A stretch of 64,000 nucleotides of DNA, taken from assembly GCF_000737325.1 (NCBI RefSeq), contig NZ_CP011125.1:6138001-6202000 (forward strand), in the 5' to 3' direction. Numbering within the stretch: position 1 is the stretch's first letter; each line of letters begins with the position of its first letter. Shown here one piece after another: positions 17,985-25,832 of the stretch. The notes beneath the pieces are model-generated. The model was not told where the DNA came from. It made no database searches and saw only the letters and a list, made by a program, of their open reading frames with translations. Origin of the DNA: Sandaracinus amylolyticus. GTDB taxonomy: Bacteria > Myxococcota_A > Polyangia > Polyangiales > Sandaracinaceae. The position numbers were made by a program, and so were the translations under genes.

Positions 17985-19522
17985 CGAAGCGAATCTCGTC
18001 GCTGCTGATCGCGCTCTCGCTCGTCGCGTGCGGCGGGCCGAGCACGACCACGACGACCGAAGCCGAGAACACCGGCGGCGGTGGCGAGCAGGCGCAGGCC
18101 GAGGCTCCGCGCGTGCCGCCTCCTGCGTCGGGCCCCGCGCGTGACGTGCACCTTCCGCCGATCGCGCGCACCACGCTCGCGAACGGCCTCGAGGTGAACA
18201 CCGTGCGCACCAACGCGCTGCCGCTCGTGTACGTGCGGCTCGTGGTGCGCAGCGGTCTCGCGTCGTCGCCCGAGCAGCTCCCGGGCCTGTCGCGCCTCGT
18301 CGCGAAGATGCTCAAGGAGGGCACGCGCCGTCGCACCAGCGCGCAGCTCGCGGAGCAGATCGAGTACCTCGGCGCCGACCTCTTCGTGGGCGACGATCAG
18401 GCGCAGGTGGTGCTCCAGATGCGCGCGCTGTCGGAGCACCTCGACACCGTCATGGATCTGCTCGCGGACATCGCGCAGAGCCCGCGCTTCGACGAGCAGG
18501 AGCTGCGTCGCCTCAAGGCGCGCGAGGCCGATCGCCTCCGCGTCGAGTACGCGGACGCGGCGACGCTCGCGCGGCGCGCGTTCTATCAGGCGGCCTACGG
18601 CTCGCATCCGTACGCGCAGGTCGACCTGACGCCGCAGACGCTCGAGCGCGCGCGTCGCACCGACCTCGCGAATTGGCACCGCGATCACTTCGTGCCGAAC
18701 AACGCGTTCCTGGTCGTCGCGGGCGACGTGACGCCGGAGCAGGTGCAGGCAGCCGCGGAGCGCGCGTTCGGTCGCTGGCGTCGTCGCGAGGTCGCGCAGG
18801 CGCAGCTGCCCGACGTGCCGCAGCGCACGCAACGCGAAGTGCTCATCGTGCATCGCCCGGGCTCGGCGCAGTCGGTGATCGCGGTGGGCAACCTCGCGAT
18901 CCCGCGCTCGCACCCGGACTGGGTGCCGCTCGAGGTCGCGAACCAGGTGCTTGGTGGCTCGGCGGCGTCGCGTCTCTTCAGCGATCTGCGCGAGCGGCGC
19001 AGCCTCACGTACGGCGCGTACTCGAGCGTCGACGAGCTGCCGATCGCCGGGCCGTTCCGCGCGCGTGGCTCGGTGGGTCGCGACCCCGAGCACCCCGACG
19101 TCGATCGCACGCCGGCCGCGATGGACGCGTTCATGGAGCACCTGCAGCGCATCGTCACCGAGGCACCGCCGCAGGACGAGGTGAACAACGCGCAGCGGTA
19201 TCTGTCGGACTCGTTCCCGCTCCAGATCGACACCGCGGGACGCATCGCGGGCATGGTCTCGGACCTTCGCCTCTACGGGCTGCCCGACGACTACTTCGAC
19301 ACGTACCGTTCGGACGTCCGCAACGTCACGCCGGACCAGGCGCTGACGGCCGCGCGCACCCATATCCGCCCCGATCAGGCGCTCGTCGTGATCGTCGGCG
19401 ACGCCGAGGTGATCGCCCAGCCGATGCGACGCTGGGGCCCGGTGCGGGTCGTCGACGCCGATGGCCGCGAGATCTCGTCGTTCCCCGCGGAAGGTGCGAC
19501 GCCCGCGGCGGCCGCCGAATAA
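17981..19522 (+). CDS. M16 family peptidase-like lipoprotein, non-catalytic subunit
   Basis: 513 residues. Lipoprotein signal ISSLLIALSLVAC-GGPS, then a Thr/Glu/Gly-rich linker. The M16 fold is clear (TTLANGLEVNTVRTNALPLV, PGLSRLVAKMLKEGTRRR), but the HxxEH zinc motif is absent (GLSRLVAKML at that place), so it should not bind the catalytic zinc. It keeps the Arg/Tyr substrate pair (LRERRSLTYGAYS) found in the C-terminal half of M16 enzymes. It overlaps the upstream catalytic gene by 4 bp, which suggests a heterodimer anchored to the membrane. Confidence 0.9.
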   Translation: MTKRISSLLIALSLVACGGPSTTTTTEAENTGGGGEQAQAEAPRVPPPASGPARDVHLPPIARTTLANGLEVNTVRTNALPLVYVRLVVRSGLASSPEQLPGLSRLVAKMLKEGTRRRTSAQLAEQIEYLGADLFVGDDQAQVVLQMRALSEHLDTVMDLLADIAQSPRFDEQELRRLKAREADRLRVEYADAATLARRAFYQAAYGSHPYAQVDLTPQTLERARRTDLANWHRDHFVPNNAFLVVAGDVTPEQVQAAAERAFGRWRRREVAQAQLPDVPQRTQREVLIVHRPGSAQSVIAVGNLAIPRSHPDWVPLEVANQVLGGSAASRLFSDLRERRSLTYGAYSSVDELPIAGPFRARGSVGRDPEHPDVDRTPAAMDAFMEHLQRIVTEAPPQDEVNNAQRYLSDSFPLQIDTAGRIAGMVSDLRLYGLPDDYFDTYRSDVRNVTPDQALTAARTHIRPDQALVVIVGDAEVIAQPMRRWGPVRVVDADGREISSFPAEGATPAAAAE

Positions 19523-19642
19523 CGCAGACACCGCAGGAATCCGCCGCGATCGGCGTGATCGCGTCGCGCGTGCTACACGGGCCGGGGGTGCGGAATCGCA
19601 TCTCCCGGCTCGTTCGTCTCGCGGGGGCCTATCTGTTCTCTC

Positions 19643-19665
19643 GCCGTCCCGGAGCACAGGACGGC
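19643..19665 (+). promoter_or_regulatory. Small leader hairpin ahead of glmS
   Basis: GCCGTCC (19643-19649) pairs with GGACGGC (19659-19665), just before the GGAGGA ribosome-binding site at 19670-19675. It may affect glmS translation. I see nothing resembling a glmS ribozyme. Confidence 0.35.
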
Positions 19666-19684
19666 CAACGGAGGAACGACGTTC

Positions 19685-21520
19685 ATGTGCGGCATCGTGG
19701 GTTACGTCGGTGACGACGACACGGCTCCCATTCTCCTCGACGGCCTGCGCCGTCTCGAATACCGCGGCTACGACTCGGCCGGCGTCGCGATCCACAGCAG
19801 CGGCGAGATCAAGATCGCGCGCGCGGTCGGAAAGCTGCGCAACCTCGAGAAAGCGCTCGAGGAGAAGCCGCTCGCGGGCACGACGGGCATCGGTCACACG
19901 CGCTGGGCGACGCATGGGCGCCCGACGGAGGTGAACGCGCACCCGCACCAGTCGGGCCCGATCGCGCTCGTGCACAACGGCATCATCGAGAACCACCTCT
20001 CGCTGCGCACGCGCCTGGTCGAGCGCGGCGCGAAGATCGTCAGCGACACCGACACCGAGATCGCCGCGCACCTCGTGCACGAGAAGCTGCGCGAGAACGG
20101 CAAGGGGCTCGAGGACGCGGTGCGCAGCGCGCTCCGCGAGATCCACGGCGCGTACGCGCTCGCGGTGCTCAGCAAGGACGAGCCGGGGCGCATCGTCGTC
20201 GCGAAGGCGAGCTCGCCGCTCGTGATCGGCATCGCGGACGACGCGAGCTATGCGGGCAGCGACATTCCCGCGCTCCTGCCCTACACGCGCAAGATGATCT
20301 TCCTCGAGGACGGCGACATGGCCGTGCTCGAGAAGGGCTCGGTCCGCATCACGCGCCTCGACGGCACCGTCGTCGAGCGCGCCATCAAGGTGATCGACTG
20401 GTCGCCCGTGATGGCCGAGAAGGCGGGCTTCAAGCACTTCATGCTCAAGGAGATCCACGAGCAGCCGCGCGCCATCGAGGACACGCTGCGCGGCCGCCTG
20501 GATCGCGAGCACGGCGACGTGCACGGCCACGAGATCGGCCTGAGCGACGACGATGCGCGCAGCATCAAGCGCGTGTTCCTGCTCGCGTGCGGCACGAGCC
20601 ACCACGCGGCGATGACGGGTCGCTATTACCTCGAGTCGATCGCGCGCATCCCGACCTCGGTCGAGCTCGCGAGCGAGTTCCGCGGCCGCGAGCCGATGAT
20701 CGGCGAGGGCGATCTCGTCGTCGCGGTGAGCCAGAGCGGCGAGACGATCGACACGCTGATCGCGGCGCGCGAGGCGAAGGAGCGCGGCGCGAAGATCCTC
20801 GCGATCGCGAACGTGATCGGCAGCGCGATCCCGCGCATGGCGGACGCCGCGTTCTACACGCACGCGGGCCCGGAGATCGGCGTCGCGTCGACGAAGTGCT
20901 TCTCGACGCAGCTCGCGAACCTGATGATGCTCTCGATCTGGCTCGGCAAGCGCCGCGGCTCGCTCGACGAGGCGAAGGCGCGTGAGCTGGTCGAGGCGAT
21001 GGCGCGCCTGCCGCTGCTGATGCGCGACGTCATCACCGGCACGCGCCAGCTCGTGTGCAACCTCGCGAAGCGCTATCGCGACGCGCGCGACGTGCTCTTC
21101 CTCGGCCGCGGCCTCAACTACCCGATCGCGCTCGAGGCCGCGCTCAAGCTGAAGGAGATCTCGTACGTGCACGCCGAGGGGTACGCGGCGGGCGAGATGA
21201 AGCACGGCCCGATCGCGCTGATCGACAGCGCGGTGCCGGTGTTCGTGCTGATGCCGAAGGATCGCTGGTACGAGCGCACCCACGGCAACCTGCAGGAAGC
21301 GAAGGCGCGCGAGGGTCAGGTCATCGCGATCGCGACCGAGGGCGACGAGTCGGCGCACTCGCTCTCGCAGGACGTGATCGAGGTGCCCGACGTGCCCGAG
21401 GCGATCACCCCGTTCCTCACGGTGCTGCCGATGCAGCTCTACTCGTACTACGTCGCCGACTTCAAGGGCACCGACGTCGACCAGCCGCGCAACCTGGCGA
21501 AGACGGTGACCGTCGAGTAA
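19685..21520 (+). CDS. glmS: Glutamine--fructose-6-phosphate aminotransferase (isomerizing)
   Basis: 611 residues. MCGIVGYVG places the nucleophile Cys right after the initiator Met. The glutaminase domain continues with YDSAGVAI, GHTRWATHG and VHNGIIEN. Two SIS domains follow (LLACGTSHHAAMTGRYYLE, VVAVSQSGETIDTLIAARE, FLGRGLNYPIALEAALKLKE). It ends DQPRNLAKTVTVE, the conserved C-terminal tail. First step of UDP-GlcNAc synthesis for peptidoglycan and LPS. The two glycosyltransferases downstream may share its transcript. Confidence 0.97.
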   Translation: MCGIVGYVGDDDTAPILLDGLRRLEYRGYDSAGVAIHSSGEIKIARAVGKLRNLEKALEEKPLAGTTGIGHTRWATHGRPTEVNAHPHQSGPIALVHNGIIENHLSLRTRLVERGAKIVSDTDTEIAAHLVHEKLRENGKGLEDAVRSALREIHGAYALAVLSKDEPGRIVVAKASSPLVIGIADDASYAGSDIPALLPYTRKMIFLEDGDMAVLEKGSVRITRLDGTVVERAIKVIDWSPVMAEKAGFKHFMLKEIHEQPRAIEDTLRGRLDREHGDVHGHEIGLSDDDARSIKRVFLLACGTSHHAAMTGRYYLESIARIPTSVELASEFRGREPMIGEGDLVVAVSQSGETIDTLIAAREAKERGAKILAIANVIGSAIPRMADAAFYTHAGPEIGVASTKCFSTQLANLMMLSIWLGKRRGSLDEAKARELVEAMARLPLLMRDVITGTRQLVCNLAKRYRDARDVLFLGRGLNYPIALEAALKLKEISYVHAEGYAAGEMKHGPIALIDSAVPVFVLMPKDRWYERTHGNLQEAKAREGQVIAIATEGDESAHSLSQDVIEVPDVPEAITPFLTVLPMQLYSYYVADFKGTDVDQPRNLAKTVTVE

Positions 21521-21533
21521 TTCGCGCTCCGCA

Positions 21534-22244
21534 GTGCTGGAGAGCGCAAAGGTCGCGGTCGTCGTCCCGGCGTACAACGAGGCGCGCCTCATCGCGCGAG
21601 CGCTCTCCGGGATCCCGTCGTTCGTCGATCGCGTCGTCGTGGTGGACGACGCATCGACGGACGACACCGCGCGCGAAGCGGCGCGCGCGGGCGACGCGCG
21701 CGTCGAGGTCGTTCGTCACGCGCGCAATCGCGGCGTCGGCGCGGCGATCGCGACCGGAACGCGCGTCGCGTTCGATCGCGGCGCCGACGTGGCCGCAGTG
21801 ATGGCGGGCGACGCGCAGATGGATCCCTCGGATCTCGAGCGCGTCGTCGCGCCGGTCGCGCGCGGCGAATTCGACTACTGCAAAGGCGATCGCCTCTCGC
21901 ACCCGAGCGTGCGCCGCACGATGCCGCCGCATCGTTGGATCGCGAACCACGTGCTCTCGCGGCTCACGCACCTGGCGACCGGCATCCCCGTGCGCGACTC
22001 GCAGTGCGGCTATGCCGCGATCTCGCGAAGCGCGGCGCGACGCGTCGAGCTCGAGCGCATGTGGCCGGGCTACGGCTATCCGAACGATCTGTTGGGACGC
22101 GCGGCGGCCGCAGGCCTGCGCGTCGGCGAGGTCACGGTGCGTCCGATCTACGCCGACGAAGAGAGCGGCATCGGCATCCGTCATGGGCTCGTCGTGATCC
22201 CGCTGCTCCTCGCGCGCACCGCGATCACCCGGCACCTCTCGTGA
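21534..22244 (+). CDS. Family 2 glycosyltransferase (DPM1/polyprenyl-phosphate type)
   Basis: 236 residues, GTG start at 21534, 13 bp after glmS. GT-A fold motifs: VAVVVPAYNEARLIARAL, VVVDDASTDDTAREA and the acceptor region VMAGDAQMDPSDL. SQCGYAAISRSAARRVEL and GYGYPNDLLGRAAAAGL match the polyprenyl-phosphate sugar transferase group. There are no strong C-terminal membrane helices, so it is probably peripheral. Overlaps the next glycosyltransferase by GTGA. Confidence 0.85.
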   Translation: MLESAKVAVVVPAYNEARLIARALSGIPSFVDRVVVVDDASTDDTAREAARAGDARVEVVRHARNRGVGAAIATGTRVAFDRGADVAAVMAGDAQMDPSDLERVVAPVARGEFDYCKGDRLSHPSVRRTMPPHRWIANHVLSRLTHLATGIPVRDSQCGYAAISRSAARRVELERMWPGYGYPNDLLGRAAAAGLRVGEVTVRPIYADEESGIGIRHGLVVIPLLLARTAITRHLS

Positions 22245-23446
22245 TCGTCGCGATGCCCGCGACGAGCTTCCCGACGTCGCCGCGCGACGTCTCGGGGCTC
22301 TTCGTGCTCGGCATGGCACGCGCGCTCGCGTCGCTGGGTCACGAGGTCGAAGTGCTCGCGCCCGCGCCCGATCACCGCGATGCGTGGACCGATCCGGCGC
22401 CCGGCGTGCGCGTGCGATGGATCGACTACGCGCGACCGCGCGCGCTCCAGCGCACGTTCCATCGCGCGGGCGCGCCCGACAACCTCGCGCGCGATCCGCT
22501 CGCGTGGCTCGGCGCAGCATCGTTCCCGCTCGCGCTCGCCGCGGCGATGAGAGACCGACGATGGGACGCGATCGCGAGCCACTGGGGCGTCCCCTGCGGA
22601 CTCGTCGCGGGCGCGATGCGCGGATCGGCGCGGCACGTCGCGATCTTCCACTCGGCGGACGTCCACGTGCTCTCGCGCGCGCCGCGCGCGCTCGCTCGTG
22701 CGATCGCGGAGCGCAGCGACTCGCTCGTGTTCGTGAGCGCGCGGCTGCGCGACGGATTCCTCGCGCTCGCCCCCGAGGCACGCCCTCGCTCGCACGTGAT
22801 CGCGATGGGCGTCGATGCCCCGCCGTCCGTCGCGCGCGCACGCCGCGAGCGGTTCACGTTGCTCGCGCTCGCACGTCTGGTCCCCGTGAAGGGCCTCGAT
22901 CGCGCGATCCGCGCGCTCCCGCCCGACGTCGAGCTCGTGATCGGCGGTGACGGTCCCGAGCGTACGCGCCTCGAGCAGCTCGCGCGCACGTGCGGCGCGC
23001 GCGTGTGCTTCCTCGGGACGATCACGGGCGACGACAAGGCGCGCTGGCTCGCGACCGCCGACGCGCTGATCGCGCCCTCGATCGTGCTCCCGAGCGGCCG
23101 CACCGAGGGCGCGCCCACCGCGCTGATCGAGGCGATGAGCGCCGCGCTTCCCGTCGTCGCGACCGACGTCGGCGGCGTGCGCGAGATCGTCACCCACGAG
23201 CACGACGGCTTGCTCGTGCCGCCCGACGACGTCGGCGCGCTGCGCGACGCGATCGCGCGCCTACGCGACGACGCCACGCTCCGCGCGCGACTCTCCGATC
23301 ACGCATCGCACACCGCGTCCTCGCGCACCTGGCCCGCGCTCGCGCCGCGCTTCGAGGCGCTGCTCGCTCAGGGCTCGATGCGCCGCGCCGACGCAGGCGG
23401 ACGAAACACGAACGTCGACTCCGCGAGCCGCGGGTTCTCGACCTGA
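22241..23446 (+). CDS. Family 4 glycosyltransferase
   Basis: 401 residues. The start is taken as GTG 22241, overlapping the previous stop; ATG 22253 is an alternative. The N-terminal acceptor domain contains FVLGMARALASLGHEVEVLAP. The donor domain has RFTLLALARLVPVKGLDRAI, the IGGDGPER loop, and the catalytic EX7E region SGRTEGAPTALIEAMSAALP with VVATDVGG. The last 26 residues lie in DNA that is antisense to the end of lolA. Probably works with the neighbouring GT2 on an exported glycan. Confidence 0.85.
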   Translation: MIVAMPATSFPTSPRDVSGLFVLGMARALASLGHEVEVLAPAPDHRDAWTDPAPGVRVRWIDYARPRALQRTFHRAGAPDNLARDPLAWLGAASFPLALAAAMRDRRWDAIASHWGVPCGLVAGAMRGSARHVAIFHSADVHVLSRAPRALARAIAERSDSLVFVSARLRDGFLALAPEARPRSHVIAMGVDAPPSVARARRERFTLLALARLVPVKGLDRAIRALPPDVELVIGGDGPERTRLEQLARTCGARVCFLGTITGDDKARWLATADALIAPSIVLPSGRTEGAPTALIEAMSAALPVVATDVGGVREIVTHEHDGLLVPPDDVGALRDAIARLRDDATLRARLSDHASHTASSRTWPALAPRFEALLAQGSMRRADAGGRNTNVDSASRGFST

Positions 23447-24051
23447 TCGATCAGATCGAACCGGTTGGTGTTCCCCGCGTGGTCGATGATCATCACGCGA
23501 TGCACGCGCCCGCGCCGCTCCTCGGCGCGATCGACGTAGAGCCACACGCGCTCGTACTGCGCGACCGGCTCGCTCGGCCGCAGCTCGATCACGCTCCCCG
23601 CGAACCCCGTCTGCCGCGCGTCGACGAGCCGCGCGATCACCGCGCCCTCGGGGAGCTCGACGCCCATCAGGAGCCCGAGCGCGATCGGCATCGCGTCCTC
23701 CGACGCAGCCTGCTCGTAGTACTGCCCCGGCGCGGGCTCGGGCTCGTACGAGACGATCCGCGTCCCGTCGCTCGCGAGCACGCGCCCCCGCGGCACGTCG
23801 TAGTCGATGCGCAAGCGTCCGGGACGCTGGAGCGCGATGCGCCCGCGCCAGCGATCGTCGCGCTCGTGGAGCCGATGGTGGAACCGCTGCTCGAAGCGCG
23901 CGCGCAGCCCGCGCAGCGCGCCGTAACGAGCACGCACCTCGGCGAGCACCGTGCTCGCGTCGTCGGTCTGCGCGTGCGCGATCACGCCCGTCGCGACCAG
24001 CGAAGCGAGCGCGAAGCAGGCGAGGATCGTGGGCGCGGGCCGTGTCGACAC
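23368..24051 (-). CDS. lolA: LolA-type outer-membrane lipoprotein carrier protein
   Basis: About 227 residues from GTG 24051. Signal peptide STRPAPTILACFALASLVAT ending near AHA-QT. The mature domain (VLAEVRARYGALRGLRARFE, then GRIALQRPGRLRIDYDVPRG and DGTRIVSYEPE) is the LolA/LolB fold that ferries lipoproteins across the periplasm. The C-terminus has VMIIDHAGNTNRFDLIDQVE. The gene ends inside the tail of the convergent glycosyltransferase (79-bp overlap). The ribosome-binding site is weak and the start is not certain. Confidence 0.85.
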   Translation of the reverse strand: MSTRPAPTILACFALASLVATGVIAHAQTDDASTVLAEVRARYGALRGLRARFEQRFHHRLHERDDRWRGRIALQRPGRLRIDYDVPRGRVLASDGTRIVSYEPEPAPGQYYEQAASEDAMPIALGLLMGVELPEGAVIARLVDARQTGFAGSVIELRPSEPVAQYERVWLYVDRAEERRGRVHRVMIIDHAGNTNRFDLIDQVENPRLAESTFVFRPPASARRIEP

Positions 24052-24102
24052 GATGACGCGATTGTTTCCGTGAAGATGCGCGAGAAACGTCGGAGGGGCT
24101 TG

Positions 24103-24131
24103 TTGATCCAGCGCGTGACGGCCGGTAGGAT
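24103..24131 (+). promoter_or_regulatory. Promoter of the DUF465 gene
   Basis: TTGATC (24103-24108), 17-bp spacer, TAGGAT (24126-24131). Good spacing and match; it gives a leader of about 120 nt before the ATG at 24257. Confidence 0.6.
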
Positions 24132-24256
24132 GTTCGATTGGTTCCCCTGTTCTTTGTGCGCCGGTCCTAGTGTCGCTGCCAGCCCGGTTCCGCTGCTCGC
24201 TCGTGTGCTCGAAGCTCTTTCTTAGAGGTTCGTGATCACCGTTACATGGAGGTCCC

Positions 24257-24463
24257 ATGGCGAGGTCGCAGTCGCGTCAGGTCGATCCCCTCAAGGAGCT
24301 GGACCGCCTCGAGAGGCGCCACAAGAAGCTCAAGGAGCGCGTCGCTGAGTACGAGGCTCGGATGTTCCTCACCAACACCGAGCAGCTCGACCTGGCGAAG
24401 CTGAAGAAGCAGAAGCTGGCGACCAAGGACGCGATCGAGAACCTACGGGTCCCGTCGAGCTGA
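24257..24463 (+). CDS. DUF465/YdcH-family small protein
   Basis: 68 residues, very charged and alpha-helical: DPLKELDRLERRHKKLKERV, then EYEARMFLTNTEQLDLAKLK and KQKLATKDAIENL. This is the DUF465 (YdcH-like) helical hairpin, whose function is not established. Strong ribosome-binding site GGAGGT just before the ATG. It has its own promoter and is followed by two hairpins, so it is a single-gene unit. Confidence 0.85.
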   Translation: MARSQSRQVDPLKELDRLERRHKKLKERVAEYEARMFLTNTEQLDLAKLKKQKLATKDAIENLRVPSS

Positions 24464-24472
24464 GTGACGCGA

Positions 24473-24498
24473 CCGAGCCCTCCGGACGAAGGGCTCGG
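24473..24498 (+). terminator. Hairpin after the DUF465 gene
   Basis: Perfect 9-bp stem CCGAGCCCT (24473-24481) with AGGGCTCGG (24490-24498), 10 bp after the stop. No T-run follows, so a second, stronger hairpin at 24533-24565 probably does the work. Confidence 0.55.
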
Positions 24499-24532
24499 AG
24501 CCGACGAGACAGACGCGTTCGCGAGGAGAATC

Positions 24533-24565
24533 GGGCCCGCCGCATCCTGCAGATGCCGCGGGCCC
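24533..24565. terminator. Terminator between convergent genes
   Basis: A 14-bp stem with one mismatch (GGGCCCGCCGCATC at 24533-24546 and GATGCCGCGGGCCC at 24552-24565), followed on the plus strand by TTCCGTTTCCG. It lies between the DUF465 gene and the leftward lipoprotein gene. Confidence 0.65.
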
Positions 24566-24576
24566 TTCCGTTTCCG

Positions 24577-24957
24577 TCAGTCCGCAGCCGCGGGCGGGGG
24601 GCGATGGCTCAGCGGGTCGACGGGCTCCAGCTCCGCGCGGGTGCGCGCGAGCAGGTCTCGCTGTTCCTCCCGCAATCCGCGGCCGTTCTCGCCCGCGATC
24701 TCGTGCGCGACCTCGAGGTAGTGCAGCGCCTCGAGCCGGTGCCCGAGCCGGTACTCCGCCATGCCGCGGAGGTAGAAGTACCGAGCACGCATCGGCTCGT
24801 CCATCGAGGGCGCGATGTCCTCGAGGTCGACCAGCCAGGTGCGCGCCGCGTCGAAGCGCGCCTGGTCGTAGGCCTCCTCGGCGCGCCGCATCTCGGAGGA
24901 AGTCGCGGCGCACGCGCCGAGGGCCAGCGCGAAGATCACGGCGAGAGGGCGTCGCAT
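24577..24957 (-). CDS. Small TPR-like lipoprotein
   Basis: 126 residues. Lipoprotein signal RRPLAVIFALALGAC-AATS. The mature part has helical repeats resembling one and a half TPRs (AEEAYDQARFDAARTWLVDL, YFYLRGMAEYRLGHRLEALH, YLEVAHEIAGE). Ends with a Pro/Ala tail. A frame open far upstream is antisense noise; the ATG at 24957 is the sensible start. Function unknown. Confidence 0.75.
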   Translation of the reverse strand: MRRPLAVIFALALGACAATSSEMRRAEEAYDQARFDAARTWLVDLEDIAPSMDEPMRARYFYLRGMAEYRLGHRLEALHYLEVAHEIAGENGRGLREEQRDLLARTRAELEPVDPLSHRPPPAAAD

Positions 24958-25027
24958 CGCGCGCGGAGCATACCCGAGCGGGGGCGGAATGCGCGATCCC
25001 GAGCCCACGTTGCAGCCAACGACGGTC

Positions 25028-25056
25028 TTGGCACCGGAGCAGCCAAGACATACAAT
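25028..25056 (+). promoter_or_regulatory. Near-consensus promoter of a purine-rich RNA
   Basis: TTGGCA (25028-25033), exactly 17 bp, TACAAT (25051-25056): five of six at both hexamers, one of the best sigma-70-type matches in the window. The expected start of transcription is near 25063. No convincing protein gene lies downstream. Confidence 0.7.
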
Positions 25057-25100
25057 CTCAAGCACAGTGCAATCCGCAGATCGGTTCGATGCGGATGCGC

Positions 25101-25141
25101 AAAAAGAAAGAGCGCGGAGCCGCTGCCACGGCCCCGCGCTC
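25101..25141 (-). terminator. Leftward intrinsic terminator inside the purine-rich tract
   Basis: Stem GAGCGCGGAGCCG (25110-25122) with CGGCCCCGCGCTC (25129-25141), one mismatch. On the minus strand it is followed by TTTCTTTTT. It would end leftward transcripts, while also forming a 5' hairpin in the plus-strand RNA. Confidence 0.6.
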
Positions 25142-25541
25142 GGAAGAAGAGACGCGAGCGAAGAGGAAGAAGAGCGAATCAGCGAAGGAAAAAGGCGCGT
25201 CGGACATCGACGCGAAGCAAGACGAAGCCGGTTCCAAGCAAGCGCGAGACGAACGACAAGCGAAGAGCGAGCGCAGAAGAGAAGGCGAAGCGAAGCGAGC
25301 CACCGGGCGCGACCCCGCCGGCCAGAGCAGCGGTCGCGAACGGAACGTGAAGCGGACGTCGAGGAGCTCGGCGCGAGAGGCTCGAACCGCGAACCCGAAC
25401 GCCCAGCGAAAATCGAAGGAGTCGTCTCGCTCGAGACAGCCGAGGAGCCGAGAGGCGGACGAAGCTGGAAGCCGCGAAGCTCGAGACCGGAACGAGGTCG
25501 AGAGCGGGAACGAGATCGAGAGCCGGAACGAGTCGAAGCAG

Positions 25542-25581
25542 CGGCAGTCGAGTCGAAGGAACGGCAGTCGAGTCGAAGGAA
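25542..25581. repeat. Perfect 20-bp tandem duplication
   Basis: The unit CGGCAGTCGAGTCGAAGGAA occurs twice head to tail (25542-25561 and 25562-25581) within the purine-rich RNA candidate. Confidence 0.9.
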
Positions 25582-25609
25582 CGAAGCGCGGCGAACGTGA
25601 AGTAGAGGG

Positions 25610-25650
25610 CGGGAGCGAGTCTTCGGGCTCGCTCCCGTCGTCGTTTCGAG
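25610..25650 (+). terminator. UUCG-loop intrinsic terminator of the purine-rich RNA
   Basis: A 12-bp stem (CGGGAGCGAGTC at 25610-25621 with GGCTCGCTCCCG at 25626-25637, one G-U pair) closed by a C(UUCG)G tetraloop, followed by TCGTCGTTTCG. The stable tetraloop is typical of terminators and structured RNA ends. Confidence 0.75.
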
Positions 25651-25725
25651 TCGTGCTAGCAGAGAGCCTGCCAGCGCGCGGACGCTTCGAGGCCGCGCCG
25701 GACACTCCGGGTTTTCCTCGACGAA

Positions 25726-25772
25726 ATGCACGAGCCCCGGTGACGCCGAAGGGTCACCGGGGCTCGATGCAT
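25726..25772. terminator. Long hairpin upstream of the subtilase 3' end
   Basis: A 19-bp stem with a single bulge: 25726-25744 (ATGCACGAGCCCCGGTGAC) with 25753-25772, loop GCCGAAGG. No T-tract on either side. With the next hairpin it probably insulates the RNA gene from the leftward subtilase transcript. Otherwise 25651-25832 holds nothing I can name. Confidence 0.55.
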
Positions 25773-25791
25773 GACATCCCTGTCGCGGTCG

Positions 25792-25820
25792 GCCCGGCCT
25801 CGCACAGGGCGTGGCCGGGC
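25792..25820 (-). terminator. Hairpin after the subtilase gene
   Basis: GCCCGGCC (25792-25799) with GGCCGGGC (25813-25820), 12 bp beyond the subtilase stop. GC-rich stem without a clear T-run. Confidence 0.5.
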
Positions 25821-25832
25821 TTGACACCAATG

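Larger units (their letters stand above)
25063..25645 (+). ncRNA. Putative purine-rich non-coding RNA (about 580 nt)
   Basis: From the promoter at 25028-25056 to the terminator at 25610-25637 the plus strand is overwhelmingly A and G, with many GAAG, GAGCG and GGAAC runs. An AT-richer base mix sets it apart from its neighbours. Near the 5' end a 13-bp hairpin (25110-25122 with 25129-25141, one mismatch) has a 6-nt loop. A perfect 20-bp tandem duplication lies at 25542-25581. Open frames cross it in several phases, but they encode only Arg/Glu/Lys/Ser low-complexity sequence with codons (AAA, GAA, CGA, AGA) avoided elsewhere in the window. I therefore read it as RNA. An intrinsically disordered charged protein (GTG 25067 to stop 25600) is the alternative. 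Confidence 0.55.

Noticed and set aside
19523-19684. glmS ribozyme in the glmS leader
   Set aside because: Only a 7-bp hairpin is visible; the leader is too short and lacks the ribozyme core. These ribozymes are known mainly from Gram-positive bacteria.
17855-21667. Very long minus-strand frame (over 1200 codons) antisense to M16 and glmS genes
   Set aside because: It is antisense to genes with clear family motifs. Its composition (Arg, Val, Asp, His repeats) is the usual shadow of GC-rich coding DNA. Many similar shadows elsewhere were ignored for the same reason.
25067-25600. Charged protein encoded by the purine-rich tract
   Set aside because: The codon use is unlike every neighbour, several frames are open at once, and the product is low-complexity. 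Kept only as an alternative to the RNA reading.
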